From CAYTUI01 sp964441335 (GTDB taxonomy: Bacteria > Patescibacteriota > Patescibacteriia > UBA1558 > 2-01-FULL-52-15): a stretch of 21,162 nt of DNA. Positions 12,539-19,733 of this stretch are shown here, piece after piece (position 1 is the first letter of the stretch; every line of letters starts with the position of its first letter). Location of the stretch: assembly GCA_964441335.1 (NCBI GenBank), contig CAYTUI010000025.1:1-21162 (forward strand). Direction: 5' to 3'. The translations under genes and the position numbers were made by a program. Under the pieces are notes generated by a model, which was not told where the DNA came from, did no database searches, and worked only from the letters and a program-made list of their open reading frames with translations.

Positions 12539-13633
12539 CTACGCAACCTGGAGTGCCTCTTCCTCCTTGCGAGAGTCGGAAGCAGGTTGCCATCTACCTT
12601 TATACAGAACTTGTAAACGGCGGTCGTGCATGTTTACAACTCCCGTCAGAATCTGTAGGTGAGGCAGTAACTCCTGAAGCTCAGGTCTGCTACTCAAGCT
12701 AGCCAAGGCAGCCGCCTGCAGGTATCTAGTCTTCTCTACCATGTAACGTCTCTCGGATCCCGCATCGCGAAAAGGCGACGAAATCAATAGTACGATTTCG
12801 TCGGCTTGAATCTGACCAGCTTTCAGGTTGTCCAGAATAATGCCACCGGCCGTAGCTACCACGTCGGCAAATTCCGGGTCAAATGGTCCTACAATCAATG
12901 CCCTGTTGGCGACGTGCAACCAATCAAAACCCCGACCAAACGCCAAAATTGACTCCTTGTGTTCAATCTCGGTTACTGGCCTTTGGGAAGCTTTGATTTG
13001 TTTGATGTGCCGGATGTTACCCATGACCAAAGGCAGAAAATCCCGACGAATCTCCGCCGCCATTGACGGATAAAGATCAGCCAGAATTTTCTCCAGACTG
13101 GGTTCTGCGTGATCCAGTAGATCAACAACCTGGACAACCCCGCCGCGTTCACCATGCAGAATCAGAGCATCTTCATCAGTCTCCACACCAACATGCACGG
13201 TGTAGAAAGCTGACTGCCCCAGCACTCGGTTGAACTGGCTTACCAGATCAGCCGTGAACCTTTTGGACTCCTCCACATCGTAGTTGAATCCCTTGCAGCC
13301 ACGATGGGTATCGCCGACAGAGAAATGGTAAGTCACCAAACACAAACCATGACGTCCGCGTCTGATGGCGTACTCTTGCCATTCCCGCAGTTCACTGCCA
13401 AACAACCCCCAGCCGGTATCAAAACGGCCACCGATGTTACGCCAAGGGGAAATGATCCCCAACGGCGTTCCAGTCATGTACGGCAAGTGAATCCTGCCAT
13501 CCATGCACTTAAAGGCGGCTACCTCCGTCGGATGAACAGCGCGGTACAAGCGACGCGCGCTTTCCACTGAAGCACTCATGAACTCTTCCGAGTGCTTACG
13601 ATTCAACTCCAAAAGGTTCTCCACACCTTTCAA
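12539..13633 (-). CDS. Beta-carbonic-anhydrase-like protein (CsoSCA-like) behind atpC (364 aa)
   Basis: Likely zinc enzyme related to beta-class carbonic anhydrases, which interconvert CO2 and bicarbonate. Seen: KCMDGRI with C43, D45 and R47 (the Cys ligand and Asp-Arg dyad of C-x-D-x-R), PWRNIGG like the family's RNxG segment, then THRGC with H110 and C113 as the H-x2-C ligands. Length (about 365) and the long C-terminal part are more like the carboxysomal CsoSCA type than short beta enzymes, but no carboxysome or RuBisCO gene is near. The TTG at 13633 is chosen for AGGAGG 8 nt upstream; an ATG at 13678 (15 codons longer) lacks an SD. It is GC-rich with its own terminator and sits 67 nt after atpC on the same strand. 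The fold call is moderate; catalysis is inferred. Confidence 0.65.
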   Translation of the reverse strand: MKGVENLLELNRKHSEEFMSASVESARRLYRAVHPTEVAAFKCMDGRIHLPYMTGTPLGIISPWRNIGGRFDTGWGLFGSELREWQEYAIRRGRHGLCLVTYHFSVGDTHRGCKGFNYDVEESKRFTADLVSQFNRVLGQSAFYTVHVGVETDEDALILHGERGGVVQVVDLLDHAEPSLEKILADLYPSMAAEIRRDFLPLVMGNIRHIKQIKASQRPVTEIEHKESILAFGRGFDWLHVANRALIVGPFDPEFADVVATAGGIILDNLKAGQIQADEIVLLISSPFRDAGSERRYMVEKTRYLQAAALASLSSRPELQELLPHLQILTGVVNMHDRRLQVLYKGRWQPASDSRKEEEALQVA

Positions 13634-13700
13634 AGTGACCCCCTCCTGTTTTTGGTTTCTGACTTGCGCTTCTTTCATAAAGAACTAATTAATTTATAAA

Positions 13701-14135
13701 TTATTGATCAGCTGAAGTTCTAAAGCCGCGCTGTTTATAGCGTCTAGCCACCCGCAACTTGGATACTTCAACGTCCAGCATAGCTTTTAAAGCGGCATAA
13801 TCATGATCAGCCACACCGACTTGCGAAACTGCCGCTTCTGCCCGTTTTACGGCCTCTTCCACCTGTTTTTCGTCCAATTCATCGGCTCTGGCAGCAGCGT
13901 CGGCCAATACTACCACAGAAAGGGGCGAAATTTCAACAAAGCCGCCCTGGGAAGCAATATCCAAATATTCGTGTCCCTTTTTTATAATAATTTCCCCGGG
14001 CTGTAAATTAGCCACCAACGGAATATGATTTGGCAAAACAGTAATCTGACCCATTTGAGTTGTTAGACTCACCTGGTCAACTTCGCCTTCATACAGCACT
14101 CTCTCCGGCGTGACTATTTTTAAATTGATCTTCAT
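13701..14135 (-). CDS. atpC: ATP synthase F1 epsilon subunit
   Basis: Central-stalk subunit that links gamma to the c-ring and can inhibit ATP hydrolysis. 144 residues: the N-terminal beta-sandwich is clear (LKIVTPERVLYEGEVDQVSL, GQITVLPNHIPLVANLQPGE, GGFVEI) and is followed by the C-terminal helical hairpin (DELDEKQVEEAVKRAEAA, YAALKAMLDVEVSKLRVARRYK). A short tail (QRGFRTSADQ) extends past the usual end. There is no SD; the start lies in an AT-rich stretch after a repeat-derived hairpin (14160-14219). Last canonical gene of the operon. Confidence 0.95.
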   Translation of the reverse strand: MKINLKIVTPERVLYEGEVDQVSLTTQMGQITVLPNHIPLVANLQPGEIIIKKGHEYLDIASQGGFVEISPLSVVVLADAAARADELDEKQVEEAVKRAEAAVSQVGVADHDYAALKAMLDVEVSKLRVARRYKQRGFRTSADQ

Positions 14136-14159
14136 GTTTTTTTTAGATTGGTGATTTTT

Positions 14160-14219
14160 AGCTTGGTAGTTTGGTAGTTTGGTAGATTGGTAGTACAGAC
14201 GTTCATGCTACCAATCTAC
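14160..14219 (-). repeat. TTTGGTAG tandem repeat with 12-bp hairpin, atpD-atpC gap
   Basis: Tandem TTTGGTAG units lead into the inverted repeat GTAGATTGGTAG (14182-14193) / CTACCAATCTAC (14208-14219). The far arm contains the atpD stop codon (14216-14218). The loop word GTACAGACGTT recurs as GTACAAACGTT in the atpA-atpG gap. Confidence 0.65.
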
Positions 14220-15583
14220 GCAGCTACCTCGCTAATTGTTCCCTTCATATAAAACTCCTGTTCAGGCACACTGTCATGCTTACCATCCAAAATCTCTTGG
14301 AAGCCGCGAATCGTTTCTTTCAATGACACATATTTACCCGGACGACCGGTAAACACTTCTCCCACGAAGAACGGCTGTGATAAAAATCTCTGAATCTTTC
14401 TAGCTCGGGCAACTGCTAATTTATCTTCATCACTTAATTCGTCCATACCCAAGATGGCAATAATATCCTGCAAGTCTTTGTATCTCTGCAAAACCTGTTG
14501 CACACCGCGCGCCACCTGATAATGTTCCTGACCGACAATCTCCGGATCCAAAATTACCGAGGACGAATCCAAAGGATCAACGGCCGGATAAAGCGCTAAT
14601 TCAGCTAAAGACCGCGACAGCACAACAGTAGAATCCAAATGGCCAAAAGTTGTAGCCGGCGCCGGATCAGTTAAATCGTCGGCCGGTACGTAAACCGCCT
14701 GCACCGAAGTAATAGAACCTTTGGTTGTAGAAGTAATTCTTTCCTGCAACTCACCCATTTCAGTCGCCAAGGTCGGCTGATAACCGACAGCTGATGGCAT
14801 ACGGCCAAGCAGGGCTGATACTTCAGAACCGGCTTGTGTGAAACGGAAAATATTATCAATAAACAACAGAACATCTTTACCGTCATGATCACGGAAATAT
14901 TCGGCCATGGTCAGACCGGACAAGCCTACTCTTTGTCTGGCTCCCGGGGGTTCATTCATCTGACCGAAGACTAAAGTGGTATTTTTTAAAACTCCGGAAT
15001 CTTTCATTTCATGATACAAATCATTACCTTCTCTGGTTCGTTCGCCGACTCCGGCAAACACCGAGAAACCGCCGTGTTCAGCCGCGATGTTTCTGATCAG
15101 TTCCTGAATAACCACGGTTTTGCCGACTCCGGCACCACCGAACAGACCAACCTTACCGCCTTTCACAAACGGACAGATCAAATCAATAACTTTAATACCG
15201 GTCTCAAAGATTTCGGCTTTGGTTGATTGTTCTACCAGACTGGGAGCGGCACGGTGAATCGGCCACTGCTCTTCTACCATCGGATCTTCCAGACCGTCAA
15301 TTGCTTCACCCAAAACATTAAACATGCGGCCCAAGGTCTTTTCTCCGACCGGTACAGAAATTGGTTTCCCTGTATCTACTGCTTCCACGCCTCTGGCTAA
15401 ACCGTCAGTCGTACCCATAGCCACTGCTCTGACCTGATTGGAGCCCAAATGTTTCTGGACTTCAACGACCAAAGTCTTGCCCTGATTATTAATCTCCAGA
15501 GCATTATTTATCTCCGGCAATTTCTCCGGAAAATAGACGTCCACAATCGGACCGATGATTCTTTTGATTGTTCCTTTGTTCAT
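14216..15583 (-). CDS. atpD: ATP synthase F1 beta subunit
   Basis: Catalytic subunit of F1. 455 residues, slightly shorter than the usual 460-480. Seen: Walker A GGAGVGKT near residue 153, GVGERTREGNDLYHEM with the catalytic Glu, MNEPPGARQRVGLSGLTMAEYFRD, Walker B DVLLFIDNIFRFTQAGSEVSALLGRMPSAVGYQPTL region, and the DELSDEDKL segment of the lever helix (the DELSEE loop), all as expected. ATG 15583 lacks an SD. The stop codon falls in the arm of a repeat hairpin. Between atpG and atpC in standard order. Confidence 0.98.
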   Translation of the reverse strand: MNKGTIKRIIGPIVDVYFPEKLPEINNALEINNQGKTLVVEVQKHLGSNQVRAVAMGTTDGLARGVEAVDTGKPISVPVGEKTLGRMFNVLGEAIDGLEDPMVEEQWPIHRAAPSLVEQSTKAEIFETGIKVIDLICPFVKGGKVGLFGGAGVGKTVVIQELIRNIAAEHGGFSVFAGVGERTREGNDLYHEMKDSGVLKNTTLVFGQMNEPPGARQRVGLSGLTMAEYFRDHDGKDVLLFIDNIFRFTQAGSEVSALLGRMPSAVGYQPTLATEMGELQERITSTTKGSITSVQAVYVPADDLTDPAPATTFGHLDSTVVLSRSLAELALYPAVDPLDSSSVILDPEIVGQEHYQVARGVQQVLQRYKDLQDIIAILGMDELSDEDKLAVARARKIQRFLSQPFFVGEVFTGRPGKYVSLKETIRGFQEILDGKHDSVPEQEFYMKGTISEVAA

Positions 15584-15589
15584 ATTGTT

Positions 15590-15666
15590 TTTAGCTTTTA
15601 GCTGTTAGCTTTTAGCTTTTAGCGGCGGCAATTCTCCTACCAGCTACCAGCTACCAGCTACAAGCT
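15590..15666 (-). repeat. TAGCTTTTAGC and CTACCAG tandem repeats, atpG-atpD gap
   Basis: On the plus strand several TTAGCTTTTAGC-type units (15590-15622) and three CTACCAG units (15638-15660) fill the whole gap. AGCT-rich arms on the two sides can partly pair. The sequence family is shared with the linker repeat at 885-918 inside the helicase gene. Confidence 0.6.
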
Positions 15667-16579
15667 AACTAACCCCTTCGGCGCCGGCGGCAATTTCAGC
15701 AATCTCGGCTGTAATGCCGGCCTGACGAACTTGATTAAAAGCCAGAGTTAAATCACTGATCATTTCCTCGGCCGCGTCACTGGCATTACGCATAGCCATC
15801 ATCCTGGCGGAATGTTCCGAGGCTTCTGATTCCAAAAACATCTGGTAAATTTGTACTTCAATCAAACGCGGTAATAATGACTCTAAAACGGCGTCAGTTG
15901 ACGGTTCAAAAAGATATTCAGAAAAATTTACAGCCAGCTCATGAGATTTCTCATCCAAATTTCTATTCAAAGTTGCCAGCACGCGACTCGGCTTAACCAA
16001 AGGCAATAAATGTCTGATACGAGCCTCCTGCCGCAGACTGGAATGAAAATGCGTATAAGCCACGGCCACTTCATCATACTCTTGATTGGTGAAAGCAACA
16101 GTCAAATGTCTGGCAATCGGTAAAATATCCGCCACCTCATCGGTAATATCATCTTTTTTATAATCAGCTGCCACATTAAATTTCATGGCAGTCAGGCCGC
16201 GTAAAACCTGGCGACCGGAAGTGATAACATCAACCTCAATGCCGGGCTTGTCCCAACCCTCTTTTTTTATCAGATCTTTCATCTTAGACATAACCTGCAT
16301 ATTAAAACCGCCACACAATCCCCGATTACTGCCGATAACCATCACCGCCACTTTCTTGACCGGACGCTCTGTTAATAAAGGATGATCATGCTGATCAACT
16401 TTCCTGACCAACTGCAAAACCGTGCTCCAGGCCAAATCAGAATAAGCTCGGGAATACAAAACGCGCTCTACTGCTTTGCGCATTTTACTGGCCGCCACCA
16501 ATTCCATAGCCTTGGTAATTTTCTTGGTATTGGCTACCGAAGTGATGCGTCTTTTTATGTCCCGTGTTGATAAAGCCAT
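15665..16579 (-). CDS. atpG: ATP synthase F1 gamma subunit
   Basis: Rotor shaft of F1. 304 residues, near the usual 285-300. Seen: N-terminal helix STRDIKRRITSVANTKKITKAMELVAASKMRKA, the core GSNRGLCGGFN, and the C-terminal helix SARMMAMRNASDAAEEMISDL plus LAFNQVRQAGITAEIAEIAAGAEGV, all diagnostic. The usual final part is complete. ATG 16579 has no SD and follows a 128-nt gap filled with repeats after atpA. Confidence 0.97.
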   Translation of the reverse strand: MALSTRDIKRRITSVANTKKITKAMELVAASKMRKAVERVLYSRAYSDLAWSTVLQLVRKVDQHDHPLLTERPVKKVAVMVIGSNRGLCGGFNMQVMSKMKDLIKKEGWDKPGIEVDVITSGRQVLRGLTAMKFNVAADYKKDDITDEVADILPIARHLTVAFTNQEYDEVAVAYTHFHSSLRQEARIRHLLPLVKPSRVLATLNRNLDEKSHELAVNFSEYLFEPSTDAVLESLLPRLIEVQIYQMFLESEASEHSARMMAMRNASDAAEEMISDLTLAFNQVRQAGITAEIAEIAAGAEGVS

Positions 16580-16584
16580 TTAGT

Positions 16585-16671
16585 TAGTTTGGTAGCTTGG
16601 TAGCTTAGTAGTTTGGTAGTTTGGTAGTACAAACGTTTACCCTACTAATCTACCAATCTACCAAACTACAT
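16585..16671 (-). repeat. TTTGGTAG/CTACCAA repeat with 12-bp hairpin, atpA-atpG gap
   Basis: Tandem TAGCTTGG and TAGTTTGG units are followed by GTAGTTTGGTAG (16616-16627) and its complement CTACCAAACTAC (16658-16669), 30 nt apart. Same family as the atpD-atpC hairpin, including the loop word GTACAAACGTT. Confidence 0.65.
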
Positions 16672-16679
16672 TCCTTATG

Positions 16680-16727
16680 TTCTTAAGTCCCTTAGTTCTT
16701 ACGTTCTTTAGTTCTTCCGTTCTTCTA
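16680..16727 (-). repeat. GTTCTT tandem repeat spanning the atpA stop codon
   Basis: Units like TTAGTTCTTACG repeat about four times. The last codons of atpA (RKN and stop) lie inside it, so the AtpA C-terminus has been partly written by the repeat. Confidence 0.55.
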
Positions 16728-18237
16728 ACGTCTCAAACGTCTTGCTTAATTCTTCAATCGCCTGCTTTAAACTTTTATCCAACTCCTCATCAATATCTCC
16801 CTTATCCTTAATCTGCTTCAACAGGTCGGCATGATTGGCATCCAGATGCTGATATAAACTTTCTTCAAACTCTCTGATTTTCTCCACCGGAATATTGTCC
16901 ACCAGACCGTTAATAACCGCGAACAAAATAGCCACCTGTTTTTCCACGGCCAAAGGTTTAAACTGACCTTGCTTCAACACTTCCACAATTCTTTTTCCGC
17001 GATTAATTCGTTTTTGAGTTTCTTCATCCAAATCAGAACCAAATTGCGCGAAAGCTTCCAGTTCGCGGTACTGCGCCATTTCCAGTTTCAACTTACCGGC
17101 AACTTTTTTCATAGCTTTCACCTGGGCGGCTGAACCGACACGGGAGACCGATAAACCGACGTTCAAAGCCGGACGAAATCCCTGATAAAACAAATTGGAT
17201 TCCAAATAAATCTGACCATCGGTAATGGAAATAACATTGGTCGGAATATAAGCAGAAACGTCCCCGGCCTGCGTTTCAATAATCGGCAAAGCGGTTATTG
17301 ATCCGCCGCCGTGTTCTTTATTGCGTCTGGCCGCGCGTTCCAATAAACGTGAGTGTAAATAGAAAATATCGCCGGGGTAAGCTTCACGTCCTGGCGGGCG
17401 GCGCAGCAACAATGAAATTTGTCTGTAAGCTACCGCTTGCTTGGATAAATCGTCATAAATCACCAAAACATCTTTACCCTGATCCATAAAATATTCACCC
17501 ATAGCGCAACCGGCATAAGGAGCGATAAACGACAGTGAAGCAGGATCTGAAGCGCCGGCCAGTACCACAGTCGTATATGCCATGGCACCTTCCTGTTCCA
17601 AACGGGCGATAATTTTAGCTACTTTGGATTCTTTCTGTCCGATGGCCACATAGATACACAGCATATCGGAGCTTCTCTGGTTGATAATGGCGTCAATGGC
17701 AATAGCAGTTTTACCTGTCTGACGGTCGCCGATGATCAGTTCACGCTGTCCTCTACCGATCGGGATCATGGCGTCAATGGACTTAATTCCTGTCTGAACC
17801 GGCACGGTAACTCCCTGTCTGGTAATAACTCCCGGTGCCACTTTTTCCACCGGATAAAACTTGTCGGTCTTCAGCGGTCCTTTACCGTCAATCGGCTGGC
17901 CTAAAGCGTCCACCACCCGGCCTGTCAAAGCTTCACCAACCGGCACTTCCAAAACTTTGCCGGTGGTTTTAACTTTTGATCCTTCTTTAATACCGGCCGG
18001 ATCGCCCAATAGCATAATACCGACTGTTTCTTCGTCCAAATTCAGAACCACGCCGTCAACCTTGCCGTCACCTGATTCCACTTCCACCATTTCCATAGCC
18101 AAAGCTGAACTTAAACCCGAAGCAATAGCAATACCGTCGCCGACTTCAATCACCTGACCGACTTTTTCTTCCTTGGCCTGGAAATTAAAATCTTCAATTT
18201 TCTTTTGTAAATTTTTGACTAAATATTCGTATGACAT
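16708..18237 (-). CDS. atpA: ATP synthase F1 alpha subunit
   Basis: Non-catalytic nucleotide-binding subunit of F1. 509 residues, the normal length. Seen: beta-barrel start (GQVIEVGDGIAIASGL), Walker A GDRQTGKT near residue 170, QKESKVAKI, GCAMGEYFMDQGKDVLVIYDDLSKQAVAYRQ, the LLLRRPPGREAYPGDIFYLHSRLLERA signature, and NVGLSVSRVGSAAQ with the arginine finger. The C-terminal helices are charged and end inside a GTTCTT repeat. No SD precedes ATG 18237. The gap from atpH is filled by a palindromic repeat (18260-18340). Confidence 0.98.
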   Translation of the reverse strand: MSYEYLVKNLQKKIEDFNFQAKEEKVGQVIEVGDGIAIASGLSSALAMEMVEVESGDGKVDGVVLNLDEETVGIMLLGDPAGIKEGSKVKTTGKVLEVPVGEALTGRVVDALGQPIDGKGPLKTDKFYPVEKVAPGVITRQGVTVPVQTGIKSIDAMIPIGRGQRELIIGDRQTGKTAIAIDAIINQRSSDMLCIYVAIGQKESKVAKIIARLEQEGAMAYTTVVLAGASDPASLSFIAPYAGCAMGEYFMDQGKDVLVIYDDLSKQAVAYRQISLLLRRPPGREAYPGDIFYLHSRLLERAARRNKEHGGGSITALPIIETQAGDVSAYIPTNVISITDGQIYLESNLFYQGFRPALNVGLSVSRVGSAAQVKAMKKVAGKLKLEMAQYRELEAFAQFGSDLDEETQKRINRGKRIVEVLKQGQFKPLAVEKQVAILFAVINGLVDNIPVEKIREFEESLYQHLDANHADLLKQIKDKGDIDEELDKSLKQAIEELSKTFETLEERKN

Positions 18238-18259
18238 ATTATTTGGTATTAGCTGTTAG

Positions 18260-18340
18260 CTTGTCCCGCCCCCATTTAATGATTTCATTATTTGTTGGCG
18301 GGATCCCGCCTACATTTGATTAAATAGTTAGTGGCGGGAT
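18260..18340. repeat. GGCGGGATCCCGCC palindromic element, atpH-atpA gap
   Basis: Two adjacent hairpins: CCCGCC...GGCGGG and ATCCCGCC (18303-18310)...GGCGGGAT (18333-18340), joined at the palindrome GGCGGGATCCCGCC (18297-18310). The right half matches the copy at 2110-2151 inside the helicase gene. Its right arm overlaps the 3' end of atpH and supplies the LSRH codons and the stop codon. Confidence 0.7.
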
Positions 18341-18729
18341 AAGTGGTTTTGTAAAATTTTTAATTTTTGATTAACGGTCGCGTCCAGTTCAGTATCGCCG
18401 TATTTCAATTTAACTCCGCCGATAATATTTTCATCAATCACTTCCTCTATTTCCGGCTCCTGATTAAACATCTTTTGACAATACTTACTGATCGTCTGCA
18501 GTTGCGCCTTACTTAAGTGGTTACGGCTGGAGACTGTCACTAGAATCTTATTCTCGGCCTCGCGTCTGACCTCATCCAGAGCAACCAGTATTTGCGGCGC
18601 CTTAGTCAGCTGCTTAGACTGCCGTAAAAGCTTAAAAAAGTTATCAATCACCTGATCTAGCTCTTTCTTGTCCTTATCCAGACTGGCCAGATACAAAGCT
18701 TGGGCAAATTTTTTAACGGAAAATTTCAT
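18328..18729 (-). CDS. atpH: ATP synthase F1 delta subunit, shortened
   Basis: Peripheral stator subunit on top of F1 that binds alpha and b. At 133 residues it is well short of the usual 175-180. The N-terminal six-helix domain is reduced (FAQALYLASLDKDKKELDQVIDNFFKLL, ALDEVRREAENKILVTVSS) while the C-terminal part is recognisable (ISKYCQKMFNQEPEIEEVIDENIIGGVKLKYGDTELDATVNQKLKIL). The ATG at 18729 overlaps the atpF stop by one base (TAATG), indicating translational coupling. The last codons (LSRH) and the stop come from the palindromic repeat at 18333-18340. Confidence 0.9.
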   Translation of the reverse strand: MKFSVKKFAQALYLASLDKDKKELDQVIDNFFKLLRQSKQLTKAPQILVALDEVRREAENKILVTVSSRNHLSKAQLQTISKYCQKMFNQEPEIEEVIDENIIGGVKLKYGDTELDATVNQKLKILQNHLSRH

Positions 18730-19223
18730 TAAATATTCTTTAAACTGTCATTAATAATCCGACTATCTTCTTTAGCGTCAATCTTTTTACCCAAAACTTT
18801 GGTCGAAGCCTCCACCACTAAATCAGCCAATTCTTTTTTGGCCTGCTCCACCATTTCTTTCTTTTCCATTTCAATCTGCTGTTTGGCTTGGGCTACTAAC
18901 TGCGCGACCTTACCTTCTGTTTCGGTCAGTACTTGCTGTTTCTTTTCTTCGGCCTGCTGACTGGCTTTATTGATAACGGCTGTCGCTTCCTGACGGGCTA
19001 TGGTCATTTGCTTTTGAGTTTCTTCAGTAGTTCTAGCCAATTCTGACTCAATCGCTTTGGCCTGCTCCAGACTTTTCTCAATCGTCTGATTACGCTCGCC
19101 CATGGTCTTCATAATCGGCTTTAAAGCAAAACGCCAGACCACGAAAAAAACAATGGCAAAATTTATTATCTGCGCCAACATTAACATCCAGTCAATGTGA
19201 AAAGTTTTTATCAATTCATCCAT
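18729..19223 (-). CDS. atpF: ATP synthase Fo subunit b
   Basis: Stator stalk subunit. 164 residues: one N-terminal membrane helix (about residues 12-31, MLMLAQIINFAIVFFVVWRF) with the family's ALKPI turn, then a long charged coiled coil (about residues 40-150; EKSLEQAKAIESELARTTEE, EEKKQQVLTETEGKVAQ) and a C-terminal segment (LVVEASTKVLGKKID). A single b gene implies a b2 homodimer. No SD; the start is 96 nt after atpE, with two hairpins in the gap. Confidence 0.95.
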   Translation of the reverse strand: MDELIKTFHIDWMLMLAQIINFAIVFFVVWRFALKPIMKTMGERNQTIEKSLEQAKAIESELARTTEETQKQMTIARQEATAVINKASQQAEEKKQQVLTETEGKVAQLVAQAKQQIEMEKKEMVEQAKKELADLVVEASTKVLGKKIDAKEDSRIINDSLKNI

Positions 19224-19231
19224 ATTTTAAA

Positions 19232-19318
19232 ATTAATAATCCAGTTCTCAACCTCAGGCCAGAGGTCTGGGATTGAGTCAGGTTATCAATTTATACAGCA
19301 CCTAGTATGGTGCTAGGA
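19232..19318 (-). promoter_or_regulatory. Two hairpins between atpE and atpF
   Basis: Arms CTCAA/TTGAG enclose CCAGA-GG-TCTGG (about 19243-19277), and AGCACC/GGTGCT (about 19297-19314) stands just after the atpE stop on the minus strand. Without T tracts, they look like mRNA stabilisers or processing sites that could raise c-subunit yield relative to the downstream genes. Confidence 0.5.
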
Positions 19319-19319
19319 T

Positions 19320-19541
19320 TTATTTGATACTGAAGGCAATAACCAAAGCGTAAATAGCGATAGCTTCGGCAAAAGCCGAGACCAAAAGCATTGGCACTAA
19401 AATTTTGCCGGCTGCTTCGGGATTACGACCAATAGCTTCCATAGCTTTAGCACCGATTTTACCGATAGCCAAGCCCGGAGCGATTGAACCTAAGCCAATA
19501 GCAACTGCCTTGGCTAACATGGTTAATGTTCCTACTTCCAT
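19320..19541 (-). CDS. atpE: ATP synthase Fo subunit c (proton-type)
   Basis: Rotor-ring subunit. 73 residues, two membrane helices (about 8-34 and 47-70) joined by the polar loop GRNPEAAG. The ion-binding carboxylate is E59 in SAFAEAIAIY. Sodium-type rings have a Gln in helix 1 and Ser or Thr after the Glu; here the corresponding residues are I26 and A60, so H+ coupling is predicted. ATG 19541 has AAGGAG 6 nt upstream, the only canonical SD in the atp operon, and it lies in the loop of a small AATCT/AGATT hairpin. A strong start fits the many c copies per enzyme. Confidence 0.96.
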   Translation of the reverse strand: MEVGTLTMLAKAVAIGLGSIAPGLAIGKIGAKAMEAIGRNPEAAGKILVPMLLVSAFAEAIAIYALVIAFSIK

Positions 19542-19620
19542 GCGAATCTCCTTGAGATTTTCTTGGATTGGACGGTGTTGTTTTTTTAACGTCCCCTGAA
19601 AAACCTCTTAATTATTATTT

Positions 19621-19733
19621 AGGTACTAGGTTCTAGGTACTAGGTTCTAGGTACTAGGTTCTAGGTATTAGTAGCTAGCAACCGGTAATTAGTTGGTCCT
19701 AATTACAAATTGCAAATTACTAATTACTAATGT
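19621..19733 (-). repeat. 14-nt tandem repeat and AT-rich repeat in the atpB-atpE gap
   Basis: The unit AGGTACTAGGTTCT occurs about 3.5 times at 19621-19670. After it, AATTAC/AATTACTAATTACTAA-type short repeats (19698-19733) run to the atpB stop codon. Confidence 0.65.

Noticed and set aside
16585..19733. CRISPR array in the atp intergenic repeats
   Set aside because: The units are too short, directly adjacent without unique spacers, and differ from gap to gap; no cas genes are present.
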